A stretch of 64,000 nucleotides of DNA from Roseateles_B sp041913905 (GCA_041913905.1 JAYSEK010000012.1:66798-130797); one strand, 5' to 3'. Numbered from the stretch's first letter, positions 20,001 to 29,274 are shown. Notes: generated by a model from the letters alone, not told the origin. Translations and numbers: made by a program.

Positions 20001-20933
20001 TCAGGCCACGGCCTCGCTGGGGCAGCGGCTGAGCGCCTCGACCATGGCGTCCAGGAAGACCCGGGTGCGCAAGGGCATCAGCCTGCGCTCCGGGAAGACC
20101 GCCCAGCAAGGCACCGGTGGCAGCTCCCAGTCGGGCAGCACGCGCTGCAACTCGCCCCGGTCCACATAGGGTTGGGCGTAGTGCGAGCCGACGGCGGTGA
20201 TGCCGGCGTCCGCGCAGGCCATGCGCGTGAGCATTTCGGGCGCATTCACCAGCGTCCTGAGCTGCGGCAGGCCTTCCCAGCTGTCCCAGCCTTCGCCGTC
20301 CTGGCGCTGGCGCCGCAGTGTCCAGGGCAGGGCATCGCCATGCCGGCTGAGGATCATCAGCCCGTGCATGCTGCTCAAGGCCTCGGGCAGCTGAGGCTCG
20401 CCATGCCGGGCCAGGTAACCTGGCGAGGCATACAGCCCGGTGCCGACGAGCGCCAGGCGACGGGCGGCCAGCTGCGAGTCCTCGGGCAGCGCCCCCATGC
20501 GGACCGCCAGGTCGAACCCTTCCGCGATCAGGTCCACGCGCCTTGGCGAGAGGTCCAGCTCCAGCTGCACCTCGGGGTGGTCGCGCACGAAGCGCGCCAG
20601 CATGTCCGGCAGCGCCTGCTGGGCCAGGTCGGCCGGCATGGAGACCCGCAGCCGCCCGCGCGGCCTTTGCTGGCGATGCAGGGCCAGAGCCAGGGCGCCG
20701 TCCACCTCGGCGGACACCACCCGCGCATGCTCCAGCACGCCCAGCCCGAAGTCGGTGAGGGCCAGCCGGCGCGTGGAGCGCTGCAGCAGCTTCTCACCCA
20801 GCCGCTCCTCCAGGGCTGCGATGCGCCGCGACACCGTGGACTTGGGCAGGTGCAGCCGCTCGGCAGCCCGGCTGAAGCTGCCGGACTCCATCACGCGGGC
20901 AAAGAGCAGCAGGTCGTCGGCATCCAGGCTCAT
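20001..20933 (-). CDS. LysR-family transcriptional regulator
   Basis: A 310-residue LTTR. The N-terminal winged HTH is LLLFARVMESGSFSRAAERL / STVSRRIAALEERLGEKLLQRSTR (8-55), followed by a two-subdomain effector-binding region. It is divergently transcribed from an azoreductase gene, the usual arrangement for the AzoR regulator, and a perfect inverted repeat lies 5 bp upstream of its start. It probably controls the azoreductase and itself in response to a quinone-like or electrophilic compound (inference). Confidence 0.92.
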   Translation of the reverse strand: MSLDADDLLLFARVMESGSFSRAAERLHLPKSTVSRRIAALEERLGEKLLQRSTRRLALTDFGLGVLEHARVVSAEVDGALALALHRQQRPRGRLRVSMPADLAQQALPDMLARFVRDHPEVQLELDLSPRRVDLIAEGFDLAVRMGALPEDSQLAARRLALVGTGLYASPGYLARHGEPQLPEALSSMHGLMILSRHGDALPWTLRRQRQDGEGWDSWEGLPQLRTLVNAPEMLTRMACADAGITAVGSHYAQPYVDRGELQRVLPDWELPPVPCWAVFPERRLMPLRTRVFLDAMVEALSRCPSEAVA

Positions 20934-20937
20934 GGTG

Positions 20938-20959
20938 ATTGTTCCGTCAATAGAACAAT
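20938..20959. promoter_or_regulatory. LysR-type operator, ATTGTTC-N8-GAACAAT
   Basis: A perfect 7-bp inverted repeat with an 8-bp spacer. It contains the T-N11-A signature expected for LysR-type regulators, in an AT-rich island between the divergent lysR and azoR genes. It lies 5 bp from the lysR start and about 95 bp from azoR, a good position for autoregulation and activation of azoR. Confidence 0.8.
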
Positions 20960-21054
20960 CTTATCCATTCTGTGGTCTTCTGGTGCTTGGGTGTGATCAA
21001 TAAAGTTCAGCCATGCCATCAACACGCCGCATCGCGGTGATCAAGGAGCCCGGT

Positions 21055-21687
21055 ATGAACATCCTGCAAATCAACAGCAGCGCCCGCCGATTGCAAGACG
21101 ACGGCCAGGGATCGCATTCCACGCGTCTGGCCAACGAGCTGGTGGCTGCCTTGCGAGAACGCCAGCCGGTCGGCCAACTGAGTGTGCTGGACCTCGGCCA
21201 GCAAACCCTGCCCGAGCTGGACGAAGCCGCGCTGCAGGCCCTGTTCACGCCGGCCGAGCAGCGCAGCGAGGCGCAGGCGGCCCGGGTGGCCCAGGACATG
21301 GCGCTGATCGAGCAGGTCAAGACGCAGGATGTGCTGGTGCTGGCCGTGCCCATGATCAACTTCGGCATCCCGGCCCAGCTGAAGAACTGGATCGACGCGA
21401 TCGCCAAGGCCGGCGTCACCTTTCGCTACACCGCCAACGGGCCGGAAGGGCTGCTGCCCGGCAAGACGGTCTACATCGTGCTGACCCGCGGCGGCATCTA
21501 CCGCGACCAGCCCATTGACACCATGGTTCCCTACCTGAAGACGGTGTTCGGCTTCCTGGGTATGACGGATCTGCATTTCATCTATGCCGAGGGCCTCGCG
21601 ATGGGCCCGGAGGCCGAGGCGCGAGGCCTGGCTGCGGCGCGTGAGCAGATCGCGGGCCTGGTCCAGGCGGAGGCCCAAGCGGCCTGA
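21055..21687 (+). CDS. azoR: FMN-dependent NADH:azo/quinone oxidoreductase
   Basis: A 210-residue flavodoxin-like reductase. MNILQINSSARR carries the FMN phosphate-binding loop; VPMINFGIPAQLKNWIDA and VLTRGGIYR (flavin ring contacts) are standard AzoR blocks. It reduces quinones or azo bonds at NAD(P)H expense, a detoxification role. ATG 21055 follows AAGGAGCC. It is divergent from its likely LysR regulator. Confidence 0.93.
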   Translation: MNILQINSSARRLQDDGQGSHSTRLANELVAALRERQPVGQLSVLDLGQQTLPELDEAALQALFTPAEQRSEAQAARVAQDMALIEQVKTQDVLVLAVPMINFGIPAQLKNWIDAIAKAGVTFRYTANGPEGLLPGKTVYIVLTRGGIYRDQPIDTMVPYLKTVFGFLGMTDLHFIYAEGLAMGPEAEARGLAAAREQIAGLVQAEAQAA

Positions 21688-21801
21688 GGGTAAGTCCCGG
21701 CCCCGTGCCGGCCGGCCAGCGGTCCGGGCCATGGCACCATCGCGCGCACTTTCAATGCACACAAGCACAGGACGCCCGCCGTCCATGAAGAGGAGCGCGA
21801 G

Positions 21802-22221
21802 ATGATGAAAGCCTGGATCCGCAGCGAGCCGACGCAGGCTCATGTCAGCGTGGCGCTGGTGCGCTGGGCGGTGGCGCTGATCATCCTGATGCATCCGCTG
21901 CACGGCTACCTGCACCTGGACAACATTCCTCGCTTCGGCGAGTACCTGTCCTCGCTGGGCTTTCCCTTCGGGGGCGTCCTGGCCTGGGTCGTGCTGCTGA
22001 CGCAGACCGTGTCCAGCCTGCTGATGCTGGCGGGACGTCTGGTGGTGCCGGCCTGCCTGGCGCAGATGGTGGTGCTGTTGACCGGCATCGTCGTGTTTCA
22101 CTACCCCCTGGGCTGGTATGTCGTTGGCCCGGGAGCGGGAGGCATGGAGTTCAGCGTGCTGATGGTGAGCTGTCTCCTTGCCGTGGCCTGGGCCCATTGG
22201 CCCCGGCGTCGCGGCCTCTGA
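21802..22221 (+). CDS. DoxX-family membrane protein
   Basis: A 139-residue protein with four hydrophobic helices (VSVALVRWAVALIILMHPLHG; GGVLAWVVLLTQTVSSLLML; PACLAQMVVLLTGIVVF; FSVLMVSCLLAVAWAHW). It matches the DoxX/YphA small membrane-protein family in size and topology. The function of these proteins is poorly defined, with redox or terminal-oxidase accessory roles suggested for some. It lies between azoR and a pirin gene on the same strand, a plausible oxidative/electrophile-stress group. Confidence 0.85.
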   Translation: MMKAWIRSEPTQAHVSVALVRWAVALIILMHPLHGYLHLDNIPRFGEYLSSLGFPFGGVLAWVVLLTQTVSSLLMLAGRLVVPACLAQMVVLLTGIVVFHYPLGWYVVGPGAGGMEFSVLMVSCLLAVAWAHWPRRRGL

Positions 22222-22274
22222 GCACCCTTGGTGGGGCGCATGAGGCCCGAGGCTTGATCGAAAGGAGCTTCCTC

Positions 22275-23147
22275 ATGCAAACCGCAAGCCAGACCTCGAC
22301 ACTGACCCAGCCGCGCCAGGTGGAGCGCCTGGTCGCCGGCCAGCCCACCAGCGACGGCGCCGGCGTAAAGCTGACGCGCGTGCTGACCCACAGCCTGCAG
22401 CAGCGCCTGGACCCCTTCCTCATGCTGGATGCCTTTGGCTCGGACCAGGCCGACGACTACATCGCCGGTTTCCCCGACCATCCGCACCGCGGCTTCGAGA
22501 CCATCACCTACATGCTGGAAGGCCGCATGCGCCATCGCGACTCGGCGGGCCACGAAGGCCTGCTGCAAAGCGGCGGCGTGCAATGGATGACGGCCGGGCG
22601 CGGCGTCATCCACTCCGAATTGCCCGAGCAGGAGCAGGGGCGCATGGAAGGCTTCCAGCTCTGGCTCAATCTGCCCGCCAGGAACAAGCTCTGCGAGCCC
22701 TGGTACCGGGATATTCCTGGCGCAGAAATCCCGCAGTGGGAAGGCGAGGGGGCGCTGGTGCGCGTCATCGCGGGCGTTCATCGAGGCGTGACCGGCGCCG
22801 TTCAGCGCGAGCACACCGAGCCGGTCTACCTGGATGTCCAGTTGCAGCCCGGCGCCCGTTTCGAGCATGCGCTGCCGGACAGTCACAACGCCTTCGTCTA
22901 CGTCTACCGCGGCGCGGCGCGCTTTGACAGCGGCTGCACCGTGCCTGCGCAGCGCATGGCCATCCTGGCCAACACGCCGGGCAGCGACGGCGTGCGCCTG
23001 CAGGCGGGGGACGACGGCGCGCGTCTGCTGCTGATCGCCGGCCGGCCGCTGGGCGAGCCCATCGCCCAGTACGGCCCCTTCGTGATGAACACCGAAGCGG
23101 AGCTGATGCAGGCGGTCAGGGACTTCCAGAGCGGGCGCCTGGCCTGA
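22275..23147 (+). CDS. Pirin-family bicupin
   Basis: A 290-residue pirin-like protein. The metal-site block HPHRGFETITYMLEG (about 73-87), followed by HRDSAGHEGLLQSGGVQWMTAGRG and QLWLNLP, is typical of the N-terminal cupin, and a C-terminal cupin follows. Bacterial pirins often act as quercetinases or as regulators of stress metabolism; which applies cannot be told. ATG 22275 follows AAAGGAG. It follows doxX by 53 bp on the same strand. Confidence 0.92.
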   Translation: MQTASQTSTLTQPRQVERLVAGQPTSDGAGVKLTRVLTHSLQQRLDPFLMLDAFGSDQADDYIAGFPDHPHRGFETITYMLEGRMRHRDSAGHEGLLQSGGVQWMTAGRGVIHSELPEQEQGRMEGFQLWLNLPARNKLCEPWYRDIPGAEIPQWEGEGALVRVIAGVHRGVTGAVQREHTEPVYLDVQLQPGARFEHALPDSHNAFVYVYRGAARFDSGCTVPAQRMAILANTPGSDGVRLQAGDDGARLLLIAGRPLGEPIAQYGPFVMNTEAELMQAVRDFQSGRLA

Positions 23148-23308
23148 GTGCCGAAACTGGGGGGCGAAGCCGAGCGGAGAAAGACCGCCTCCAGGTTTGA
23201 TGCCGATCAAGAAAGACCAAGAAGGCACGGCAAGGGTCGGGCCCCGGCACCCGGGCGAGGCACTTTGCACATTGTGCGGATAGCGCTCTTGCGCTGACAC
23301 TTTGTTGC

Positions 23309-25276
23309 ATGAGCACGAATCCGCAGTACGAGCATGACACCGTGCCTGCCGCCCTGGATGCCCTGGACCGGCCGCCTGCTTCCGCCAGCGCCCGGCGTGG
23401 GACGCAGGTGTTCACCGACCTGGATCAGCTCTGGCAGCAGATGCAGAGCGGCCACACGGTCCGCGCTGCGAGATTGGGCGAGGCCTTGATCGAGGCAGGC
23501 CTGCTGAGCCGACCCCAGCTGCAAAAGGCGCTGGGGCGCCAACTGGGCGCCGTGCCGCACGTGCCCATCGGCGAGCAACTGGTCAAGGACGGCGTGCTCA
23601 GCCCGGCGCAGTTGCGGCAGATGCTGGCTGCCTGGCAGGGCGTGCCCACGGTGGACCTGGGCTGTGTGCGTCCCGAGCCGGAGGCGCTGGCCCAGGTGCC
23701 GCGCATGATCGCCCTGCGCGAGTCGGTGTGCCCGCTGATGGTGAGGGCCGACGTGCTGGTGGTCGCGGTGGCCGACCCTTGGGACCACCATCTGCTGGAA
23801 GTGCTGCGCTTTGTTTCGGAGCTGCATGTGCGGCCTGTGCTGGCCCGCCCAGGCACCCTGCTGCCGGCCATCGCGCGGGCCTACCAGCAGGAGTTGGGCA
23901 GCAACGCCAAGCCGCCGGTTGATGGCGCGGAAAAAGCCATCGCCCCGGCTGCTCAGGCCACGACCATCCGCGAGCTGGCCCAGCAGCTGGCGGAGGCTGA
24001 AAGCTTGTCCAGCGACGCAGAGGTCGGCGTGGTGGCCGAGTCGGACAACACCCTGGTGCGCCTGGTCAACCGGCTGATCGCCGATGCCATCGAGCTGGGT
24101 GCTTCCGACATCCACATCGAGGCCTCCGATGCGCCGCGCCCGGTGCGCATCCGCCTGCGCATCGATGGCGATCTGGTCCGCTATCTGGAGCTGCCGGCTC
24201 GTGTGCGCTTCGCCCTTGTGGCGCGCCTGAAGATCATGGCGGACCTCGACATCTCGGAACACCGCCGGCCCCAGGACGGCAAGATCGACTTCAGCCGCTT
24301 CGGCGGTCCGCCGGTGGAGCTGCGCCTGGTGACGGTGCCGACCAACACCGGGCTGGAGGACGTGGTGCTGCGTCTGCTGGGCGGCATGAAGCCGCTGCCC
24401 CTGGACGAGATCGGGCTCGCGCCGGGCAATCTGGAAGGACTGCGGCGGGTGATGGCGAAGTCCTATGGCCTGCTGCTGATCTGCGGCCCGACGGGCTGCG
24501 GCAAGACCACCACCCTGCACTCGGTGATGCGCGAGCTCAACGAGGACAAGCGCAAGATCTGGACCGCCGAGGATCCCATCGAGATCACCCAGGAGGGCCT
24601 GCGCCAGGTGCAGGTCAATGCCCGCATCGGCTGGACCTTTGCTGCGGCCATGCGGACCTTCCTGCGCGCCGACCCGGACGTGATCATGATCGGCGAGATG
24701 CGCGACGAGGAGACGGCGCGCATCGCGATCGAGGCCTCGCTGACCGGACACCTGGTGATGTCCACGCTGCACACCAACTCGGCGCCAGAAAGCGTCACGC
24801 GGCTGCTGGAGATCGGGCTGGATCCCTTCATGTTCTCGGACTCGCTGCTGGCGGTGCTGGCCCAGCGCCTGGTGCGCCGCCTGTGCAAGGACTGCCGCGT
24901 GGCGGAGCCCCTGGATGAACGTGCGGCCCATTCGCTGGCGCAGCTGTATCTGCAGGCGCCCCTGCCCGGTCTGGCGCCCGAATCGCTGCTGGCGGGCTGG
25001 CGCGAGCGCTACGGCGTGCAGGGGCGGCTGATGCAGTACCGTCACCATGGCTGCGATGCCTGCGGCGGCACCGGCTACCGCGGTCGCATGGGCATCCACG
25101 AGCTGCTGGTGGCTGACGATTCGCTGCGTGCGCTGGTGCGGCGCAGGGCCTCGGCGACCGAGATGTTCCAGCTGGCCCTGCAGAGCGGCATGCGCACGTT
25201 GCGGCAGGACGGCATCGAGAAAGCGATGGCGGGCCTGACTGACCTGCCCGAAGTGCTGGCCGCCAGCAATCAGTGA
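23309..25276 (+). CDS. GspE/PilB-type secretion/pilus ATPase
   Basis: A 655-residue protein. The N-terminal ~230 residues contain a MshEN/GSPII_E N-domain-like region (ALGRQLGAVPHVPIGEQLVKDGVL). The ATPase domain has Walker A GPTGCGKTTT (393-402), the Asp box (AEDPIEITQEGLRQVQ), Walker B (FLRADPDVIMIGEMRD) and the His box (TGHLVMSTLHTNSA). A zinc-binding tetracysteine is made by CKDC and CDACGGTGYRGR. Such ATPases extend type IV pili or power type II secretion. No pilin, secretin or platform gene is near, so this is an orphan or serves a machine encoded elsewhere. The next gene, 42 bp downstream, is likely co-transcribed. Confidence 0.92.
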   Translation: MSTNPQYEHDTVPAALDALDRPPASASARRGTQVFTDLDQLWQQMQSGHTVRAARLGEALIEAGLLSRPQLQKALGRQLGAVPHVPIGEQLVKDGVLSPAQLRQMLAAWQGVPTVDLGCVRPEPEALAQVPRMIALRESVCPLMVRADVLVVAVADPWDHHLLEVLRFVSELHVRPVLARPGTLLPAIARAYQQELGSNAKPPVDGAEKAIAPAAQATTIRELAQQLAEAESLSSDAEVGVVAESDNTLVRLVNRLIADAIELGASDIHIEASDAPRPVRIRLRIDGDLVRYLELPARVRFALVARLKIMADLDISEHRRPQDGKIDFSRFGGPPVELRLVTVPTNTGLEDVVLRLLGGMKPLPLDEIGLAPGNLEGLRRVMAKSYGLLLICGPTGCGKTTTLHSVMRELNEDKRKIWTAEDPIEITQEGLRQVQVNARIGWTFAAAMRTFLRADPDVIMIGEMRDEETARIAIEASLTGHLVMSTLHTNSAPESVTRLLEIGLDPFMFSDSLLAVLAQRLVRRLCKDCRVAEPLDERAAHSLAQLYLQAPLPGLAPESLLAGWRERYGVQGRLMQYRHHGCDACGGTGYRGRMGIHELLVADDSLRALVRRRASATEMFQLALQSGMRTLRQDGIEKAMAGLTDLPEVLAASNQ

Positions 25277-25318
25277 GTGCCACGGTCGGCGTCCTTGCAA
25301 CCTTGACGGAGCTTCCCC

Positions 25319-26332
25319 ATGAAGATATCGCCTGCTCAAGCGCTCCCGACGGGGCCGCTGAACCTGGAAGTGCCGGCCTTGCTGCTCAGCAGCCTGGGCG
25401 AATGGCTGGCCGGCTGGGCACTGCACCTGCAGGCCTCTGCCGATGACCCGGCGCGGGTGGCGCGGGCCGGTGTGGAGCTGGAGCAGCTGGGCCTGGAAAT
25501 GCAGGCCTTGGTCCATGCGCTGCGCGGCGCGCGGCCGGCGGCGGCTGAGCTGGTGGATCTTCAGTCGGCGGCAGCCCAGGCCTTGCAGCAATGGCAGCCG
25601 GCCTTGCACCAGGGTGGCATGGGCGTCGAACTGCAGCCCGGTCCGGCGCTCGTCCAGGAGCTGGATGCCGGGCTGCTGCAGCACGCGCTGGATCTCCTGC
25701 TGGGCCACGCGCTGGCGGGTGCGCGCGACGTTCGGCTGTCGGTGTTGAAGCTCGAAGGCGGCGTCCACGAGTTGCGGCTGGAAGGACTCGGGCCGCAGGC
25801 GGACGATGATGAGCTGCATTGGCTGCTGCTGCGCCTGCTGGCCAAAGCGCGGGGGTGGACCCTGCAGCGGCAGGAAGGGCATGAGGCGGGTACCGCGGCC
25901 GTGGCACTGCGGCTCGGGCGCGCCCTGGCCGAGCCGTCGACCGGTGATGACGAAGGACTGCCGCGGCGCCGCCTGGACCTGGCGCTGCGGGTGCTGGTGC
26001 TTGACCCGCATGAACCCAGCCGGGTCCAGTGCGCGCAGCTGCTGGGCCAGGCCGGGCTGGCGCACGACTGCCTGGCGACGCTGGAGCAGGCCCGCGAGCA
26101 ACTGGCCGCCGGCAACCCGGACTGGAATGTGCTGGTGGCGGGCATACCGGCCGACGAACCCGGCATGGCGGCCTTCGTCGACCAGCTGCGGGAAGGCCCC
26201 GGCCTGCTGCGCTGGATCGAGCTGGTGGACGATGACTACCGCTTCGACATCGGCGTGCCGGACGCGTCGCGACCCGCGCGGTTGGGTCGGCAGGATCTGC
26301 AGCACACCCTGCTGCAGTCGCTGGCAGCCTGA
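25319..26332 (+). CDS. Degenerate histidine-kinase-like / receiver-like protein, unknown function
   Basis: A 337-residue protein I cannot assign to a named family. Residues about 30-215 look like a helical region plus a GHKL-type ATPase remnant (LLQHALDLLLGHALAGARDVRLSV is N-box-like, but without Asn and without clear G1/G2 motifs). Residues about 225-330 resemble a receiver domain (LRVLVLDPHEPSRVQCAQLLGQ, then DWNVLVAGIPADEPG), where the usual phospho-Asp position is not an Asp. It follows the PilB/GspE-like ATPase gene closely and may be a non-catalytic regulator or adaptor of that machine. This reading is inference. Confidence 0.6.
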   Translation: MKISPAQALPTGPLNLEVPALLLSSLGEWLAGWALHLQASADDPARVARAGVELEQLGLEMQALVHALRGARPAAAELVDLQSAAAQALQQWQPALHQGGMGVELQPGPALVQELDAGLLQHALDLLLGHALAGARDVRLSVLKLEGGVHELRLEGLGPQADDDELHWLLLRLLAKARGWTLQRQEGHEAGTAAVALRLGRALAEPSTGDDEGLPRRRLDLALRVLVLDPHEPSRVQCAQLLGQAGLAHDCLATLEQAREQLAAGNPDWNVLVAGIPADEPGMAAFVDQLREGPGLLRWIELVDDDYRFDIGVPDASRPARLGRQDLQHTLLQSLAA

Positions 26333-26363
26333 GCGACCCGCTGCCCCGGGGTTACCGCGCAGC

Positions 26364-26777
26364 CTAGTCCGCCGAGCGCGCGCCGGCCAGACCGTCCAGG
26401 ATGGGGCAGTCCGGCCTTTCGTCGCCCTGGCAGCACTGCGTCAGCTGAAGCAGGGTCTGGCGCATGGCCTGCATCTCGGCCAGACGCCGGTCCAGGTCGG
26501 CGATGTGCGCCTGGGCGATCTTCTTCACCTGGCTGCTGGCGCGGCGCCGGTCCTGCCAGAGCTTGAGCAGTTCGGCGATCTCGGCCATGGAAAAGCCCAG
26601 GTCCCGGCCGCGCCGGATGAAGCGCAGCACATGGACCTCGCGCTCGCTGTACTGACGGTAGCCCGCATCAGTGCGGGGCACCTCGCCCAGCAGGCCCAGG
26701 CTTTCGTAGTGACGCAGCATCTTGGCCGAGACGCCGGAGCGGGCCGCGGCCTCGCCGATATTGAGCAATCCATTCAT
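26364..26777 (-). CDS. cueR: Copper-responsive MerR-family regulator CueR
   Basis: A 137-residue MerR protein: N-terminal winged HTH (LNIGEAAARSGVSAKMLRHYESLGLL), long dimerisation helix (about 75-110), and the metal-binding loop CCQGDERPDCPIL. The two cysteines spaced as in CueR bind monovalent Cu/Ag. It activates copA and copZ by untwisting 19-bp-spacer promoters. It overlaps the end of copA as ATGA, so regulator and pump are co-translated. Confidence 0.93.
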   Translation of the reverse strand: MNGLLNIGEAAARSGVSAKMLRHYESLGLLGEVPRTDAGYRQYSEREVHVLRFIRRGRDLGFSMAEIAELLKLWQDRRRASSQVKKIAQAHIADLDRRLAEMQAMRQTLLQLTQCCQGDERPDCPILDGLAGARSAD

Positions 26778-29188
26778 GCAGGAGGTCTCCAGCGCTGCAG
26801 CAGCAGCGCGTTGCTGATCACGGTGACGCTGGACAGCGCCATGGCGGCGCCGGCGATCACGGGGCTGAGCAGGCCCAGCGCCGCCAACGGGATGCCCACG
26901 ACGTTGTAGGCAAAGGCCCAGAACAGGTTCTGGCGAATCTTGCTCACGGTGCGCCGCGAGATCGAGATGGCCTCCGCCACGAGGCGTGGGTCGGATCGCA
27001 TCAGAGTGATGCCGGCGGCATGCATGGCCACGTCGGTGCCGCTGCCCATGGCCAGGCCCACGTCGGCGGCGGCCAGTGCCGGCGCGTCATTGATGCCGTC
27101 GCCCACCATGGCCACGCGCCGGCCGCCGGCCTTGAGTGCCGAGACCTGTTCGGCCTTGTGCTCGGGCAGCACCTCGGCATGCACTTCGTCCAGACCCAGT
27201 TCGCGGCCCACGGCCTCGGCGGCGCCGCGGTTGTCGCCGCTCAGCAGCACGGTGCGCAGGCCCAGCTGGCGCAGCTGATCGATGGCCTCGCGCGAGCTCG
27301 GCTTGATCGGGTCACCGAAGGCCAGCAGGCCCAGCAACTCGGGAGGCGCTGCGGCGCTGGTCCGCCGGGCCAGCCAGGACAAGGTCCGGCCCTGGGCCTG
27401 CTGAGACTGCGCCTGTTCGGCCAACGGCGCGAGATCCACGCCCAGCTCCTGCATGTAGCGGCTGCTGCCCAGCATCAGCTGCTGCTCGTCCAGACTCGCT
27501 TCCAAGCCGCGCCCGGCCACAGCCTTGAGGGAGGTGGGCGTTGGCAAGACCTGACCCCCGGCATCGCCCTGCGCCGACCACGCAGCCAGCACGGCCTTGG
27601 CCAGCGGGTGCTCGCTGCCTTGCTGCAGCACAGCAGCCAGGCGCAGCAACTCAGCTTCGCCCACGCTGCCAAGGGCTTGCAGGGTCAGCAGGCGGGGATG
27701 GCCCTCGGTCAGGGTGCCGGTCTTGTCGAAGGCCACCACCTCCAGCTTGCGAGCGAGTTCCAGCGCCTCGGCGTCCTTGATCAGCAGGCCACGCCGGGCC
27801 GCCACGCCGGTGCCGGCCATCAGCGCGGCCGGCGTGGCGAGGCCCAGCGCGCAGGGGCAGGCGATGACCAGCACCGCCACGGCATGCAGCAGGCCGTGCT
27901 CCCAATCGCCCGCGCCAAAGCCCCAGCCCAGCAGCGTCAGCAGCGCAATGAGCACCACCACCGGCACGAAGACGGCACTGACCTGGTCGACCAGGCGCTG
28001 GATGGGCGCCTTGCCCGCCTGCGCCGATTCGACCAGCCGTACGATGCGCGAGAGGGTGGATTCCGCCCCCAAGGCGCGCACGGACAGCAGCAGCAGGCCC
28101 TCGCCGTTGACGGCGCCGCCGATGACTGCATCACCTTCGCCGCGTGCCACGGGCAAGCTTTCGCCGGTGATCAGGGATTCGTCCACATGGCTGGCGCCTT
28201 CCAGCACCGTGCCGTCGACGGGGATGCGTTCGCCCGGTCGCACCACCACCCGGTCCCCCAAGGCCAGCGCCGCCACGGGCACCTCCTGTTCGCTGCCGTC
28301 CGCGCGGCGCAGGCGGGCCGTCTCCGGACGCAGCTGGCGCAGCGCGCGTATGGCCTCGGTGGTGCGATGCTTGGCACGCGCTTCCAGATGCTTGCCCAGC
28401 AACACCAGGGTGATCACCACCGCGGCCGACTCGAAATAGAGTGACATGCTCATGGGCCCCTGGCGCAGCAGCTCGTAGACCGAGAGCCCGTAGGCGGCGC
28501 TGGTGCCCAGCGCGACGAGCAGGTCCATGTTGCCGCTGCCGGCCTTCAGCGCCGCCCAGCCCTTGCGGTAGAAGCGCGCGCCCATCAGGAACTGCACCGG
28601 GGTGGCCAGCGCCCACTGCAGCCAGCCGTCGAGCATCCAATGGGCGCCCCACAGCTGGGCCGCCATGGGCAGGACCAGCGGCAGGCTCAGCAGCGCTGCC
28701 AGCACCAGGCCCAGCCGGCCATCCAGGAGCGACTGCCACAGCGTGTCGCGCGAGGGCTCTGTGGCGCTGCCTTCCTCATGCAGCCGCGCCCCATAGCCGG
28801 CCTTCGTCACAGCGGCGATCAAGGCGTCGCCCTCTACCGAGGCCAGGCTGCGCACGCGGGCCGTTTCCGTCGCGAGGTTGACGCTGGCCTCCAGCACGCC
28901 GGGCAGCTTGCGCAAGGCCTTTTCGACTCGGCCGACGCAGGAGGCGCAAGTCATGCCACCGATCGCCAGCTGCCACGATCGCTCGCGCAGCCCATAGCCG
29001 CCCTGGCTCAGCGCCTGAGCCAGGTCCGCCAAAGCGGGATGGCCGCTCAACTCAGCCTGCTCCGTGGCCAGGTTGACGGTGACGTTGCTGACGCCGGGGA
29101 CCTTGCTCAAGAGGCGTTCGACACGCTTGACACAGGAGGCACAACTCATGCCCGTGATGGGCAGGCTCAGGGAAGGGCTGGTGTTCAT
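26774..29188 (-). CDS. copA: Cu(+)-exporting P1B-type ATPase CopA
   Basis: An 804-residue inner-membrane pump. Two N-terminal heavy-metal domains (GMSCASC at about 14 and GMTCASC at about 77), eight membrane helices, the ion-path CPC (IACPCALGLATPAA), the phosphorylation motif DKTGTLTEG, an HP locus (SEHPLAKA), and the hinge GDGINDAPAL are all present. It expels cytoplasmic Cu(I). ATG 29188 is chosen because the in-frame GTG at 29209 falls inside the promoter spacer. The predicted transcription start is almost at the ATG, so the message may be leaderless or nearly so. Confidence 0.95.
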   Translation of the reverse strand: MNTSPSLSLPITGMSCASCVKRVERLLSKVPGVSNVTVNLATEQAELSGHPALADLAQALSQGGYGLRERSWQLAIGGMTCASCVGRVEKALRKLPGVLEASVNLATETARVRSLASVEGDALIAAVTKAGYGARLHEEGSATEPSRDTLWQSLLDGRLGLVLAALLSLPLVLPMAAQLWGAHWMLDGWLQWALATPVQFLMGARFYRKGWAALKAGSGNMDLLVALGTSAAYGLSVYELLRQGPMSMSLYFESAAVVITLVLLGKHLEARAKHRTTEAIRALRQLRPETARLRRADGSEQEVPVAALALGDRVVVRPGERIPVDGTVLEGASHVDESLITGESLPVARGEGDAVIGGAVNGEGLLLLSVRALGAESTLSRIVRLVESAQAGKAPIQRLVDQVSAVFVPVVVLIALLTLLGWGFGAGDWEHGLLHAVAVLVIACPCALGLATPAALMAGTGVAARRGLLIKDAEALELARKLEVVAFDKTGTLTEGHPRLLTLQALGSVGEAELLRLAAVLQQGSEHPLAKAVLAAWSAQGDAGGQVLPTPTSLKAVAGRGLEASLDEQQLMLGSSRYMQELGVDLAPLAEQAQSQQAQGRTLSWLARRTSAAAPPELLGLLAFGDPIKPSSREAIDQLRQLGLRTVLLSGDNRGAAEAVGRELGLDEVHAEVLPEHKAEQVSALKAGGRRVAMVGDGINDAPALAAADVGLAMGSGTDVAMHAAGITLMRSDPRLVAEAISISRRTVSKIRQNLFWAFAYNVVGIPLAALGLLSPVIAGAAMALSSVTVISNALLLQRWRPPA

Positions 29189-29194
29189 GGCGGC

Positions 29195-29225
29195 AGTCTC
29201 AAGCTTCACCTGATGGTAAGGTCAA
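29195..29225 (-). promoter_or_regulatory. CueR-type promoter of copA
   Basis: On the minus strand the -35 TTGACC (29225-29220) is followed by a 19-bp spacer holding the partial dyad ACCTTACC/GGTGAAGC, and then a weak -10 (GAGACT, 29200-29195). A 19-bp spacer is the hallmark of MerR-family promoters. Confidence 0.7.
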
Positions 29226-29274
29226 GCCCGTCGCCCGGACACGGCCGGGGTCAATCGATTCAGCAGCCCCGCGC

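Noticed and set aside
23207..26305. Very long minus-strand open frame opposite the ATPase gene
   Set aside because: His/Gln/Arg-rich antisense frame; the GspE-like gene on the other strand has full motif support.
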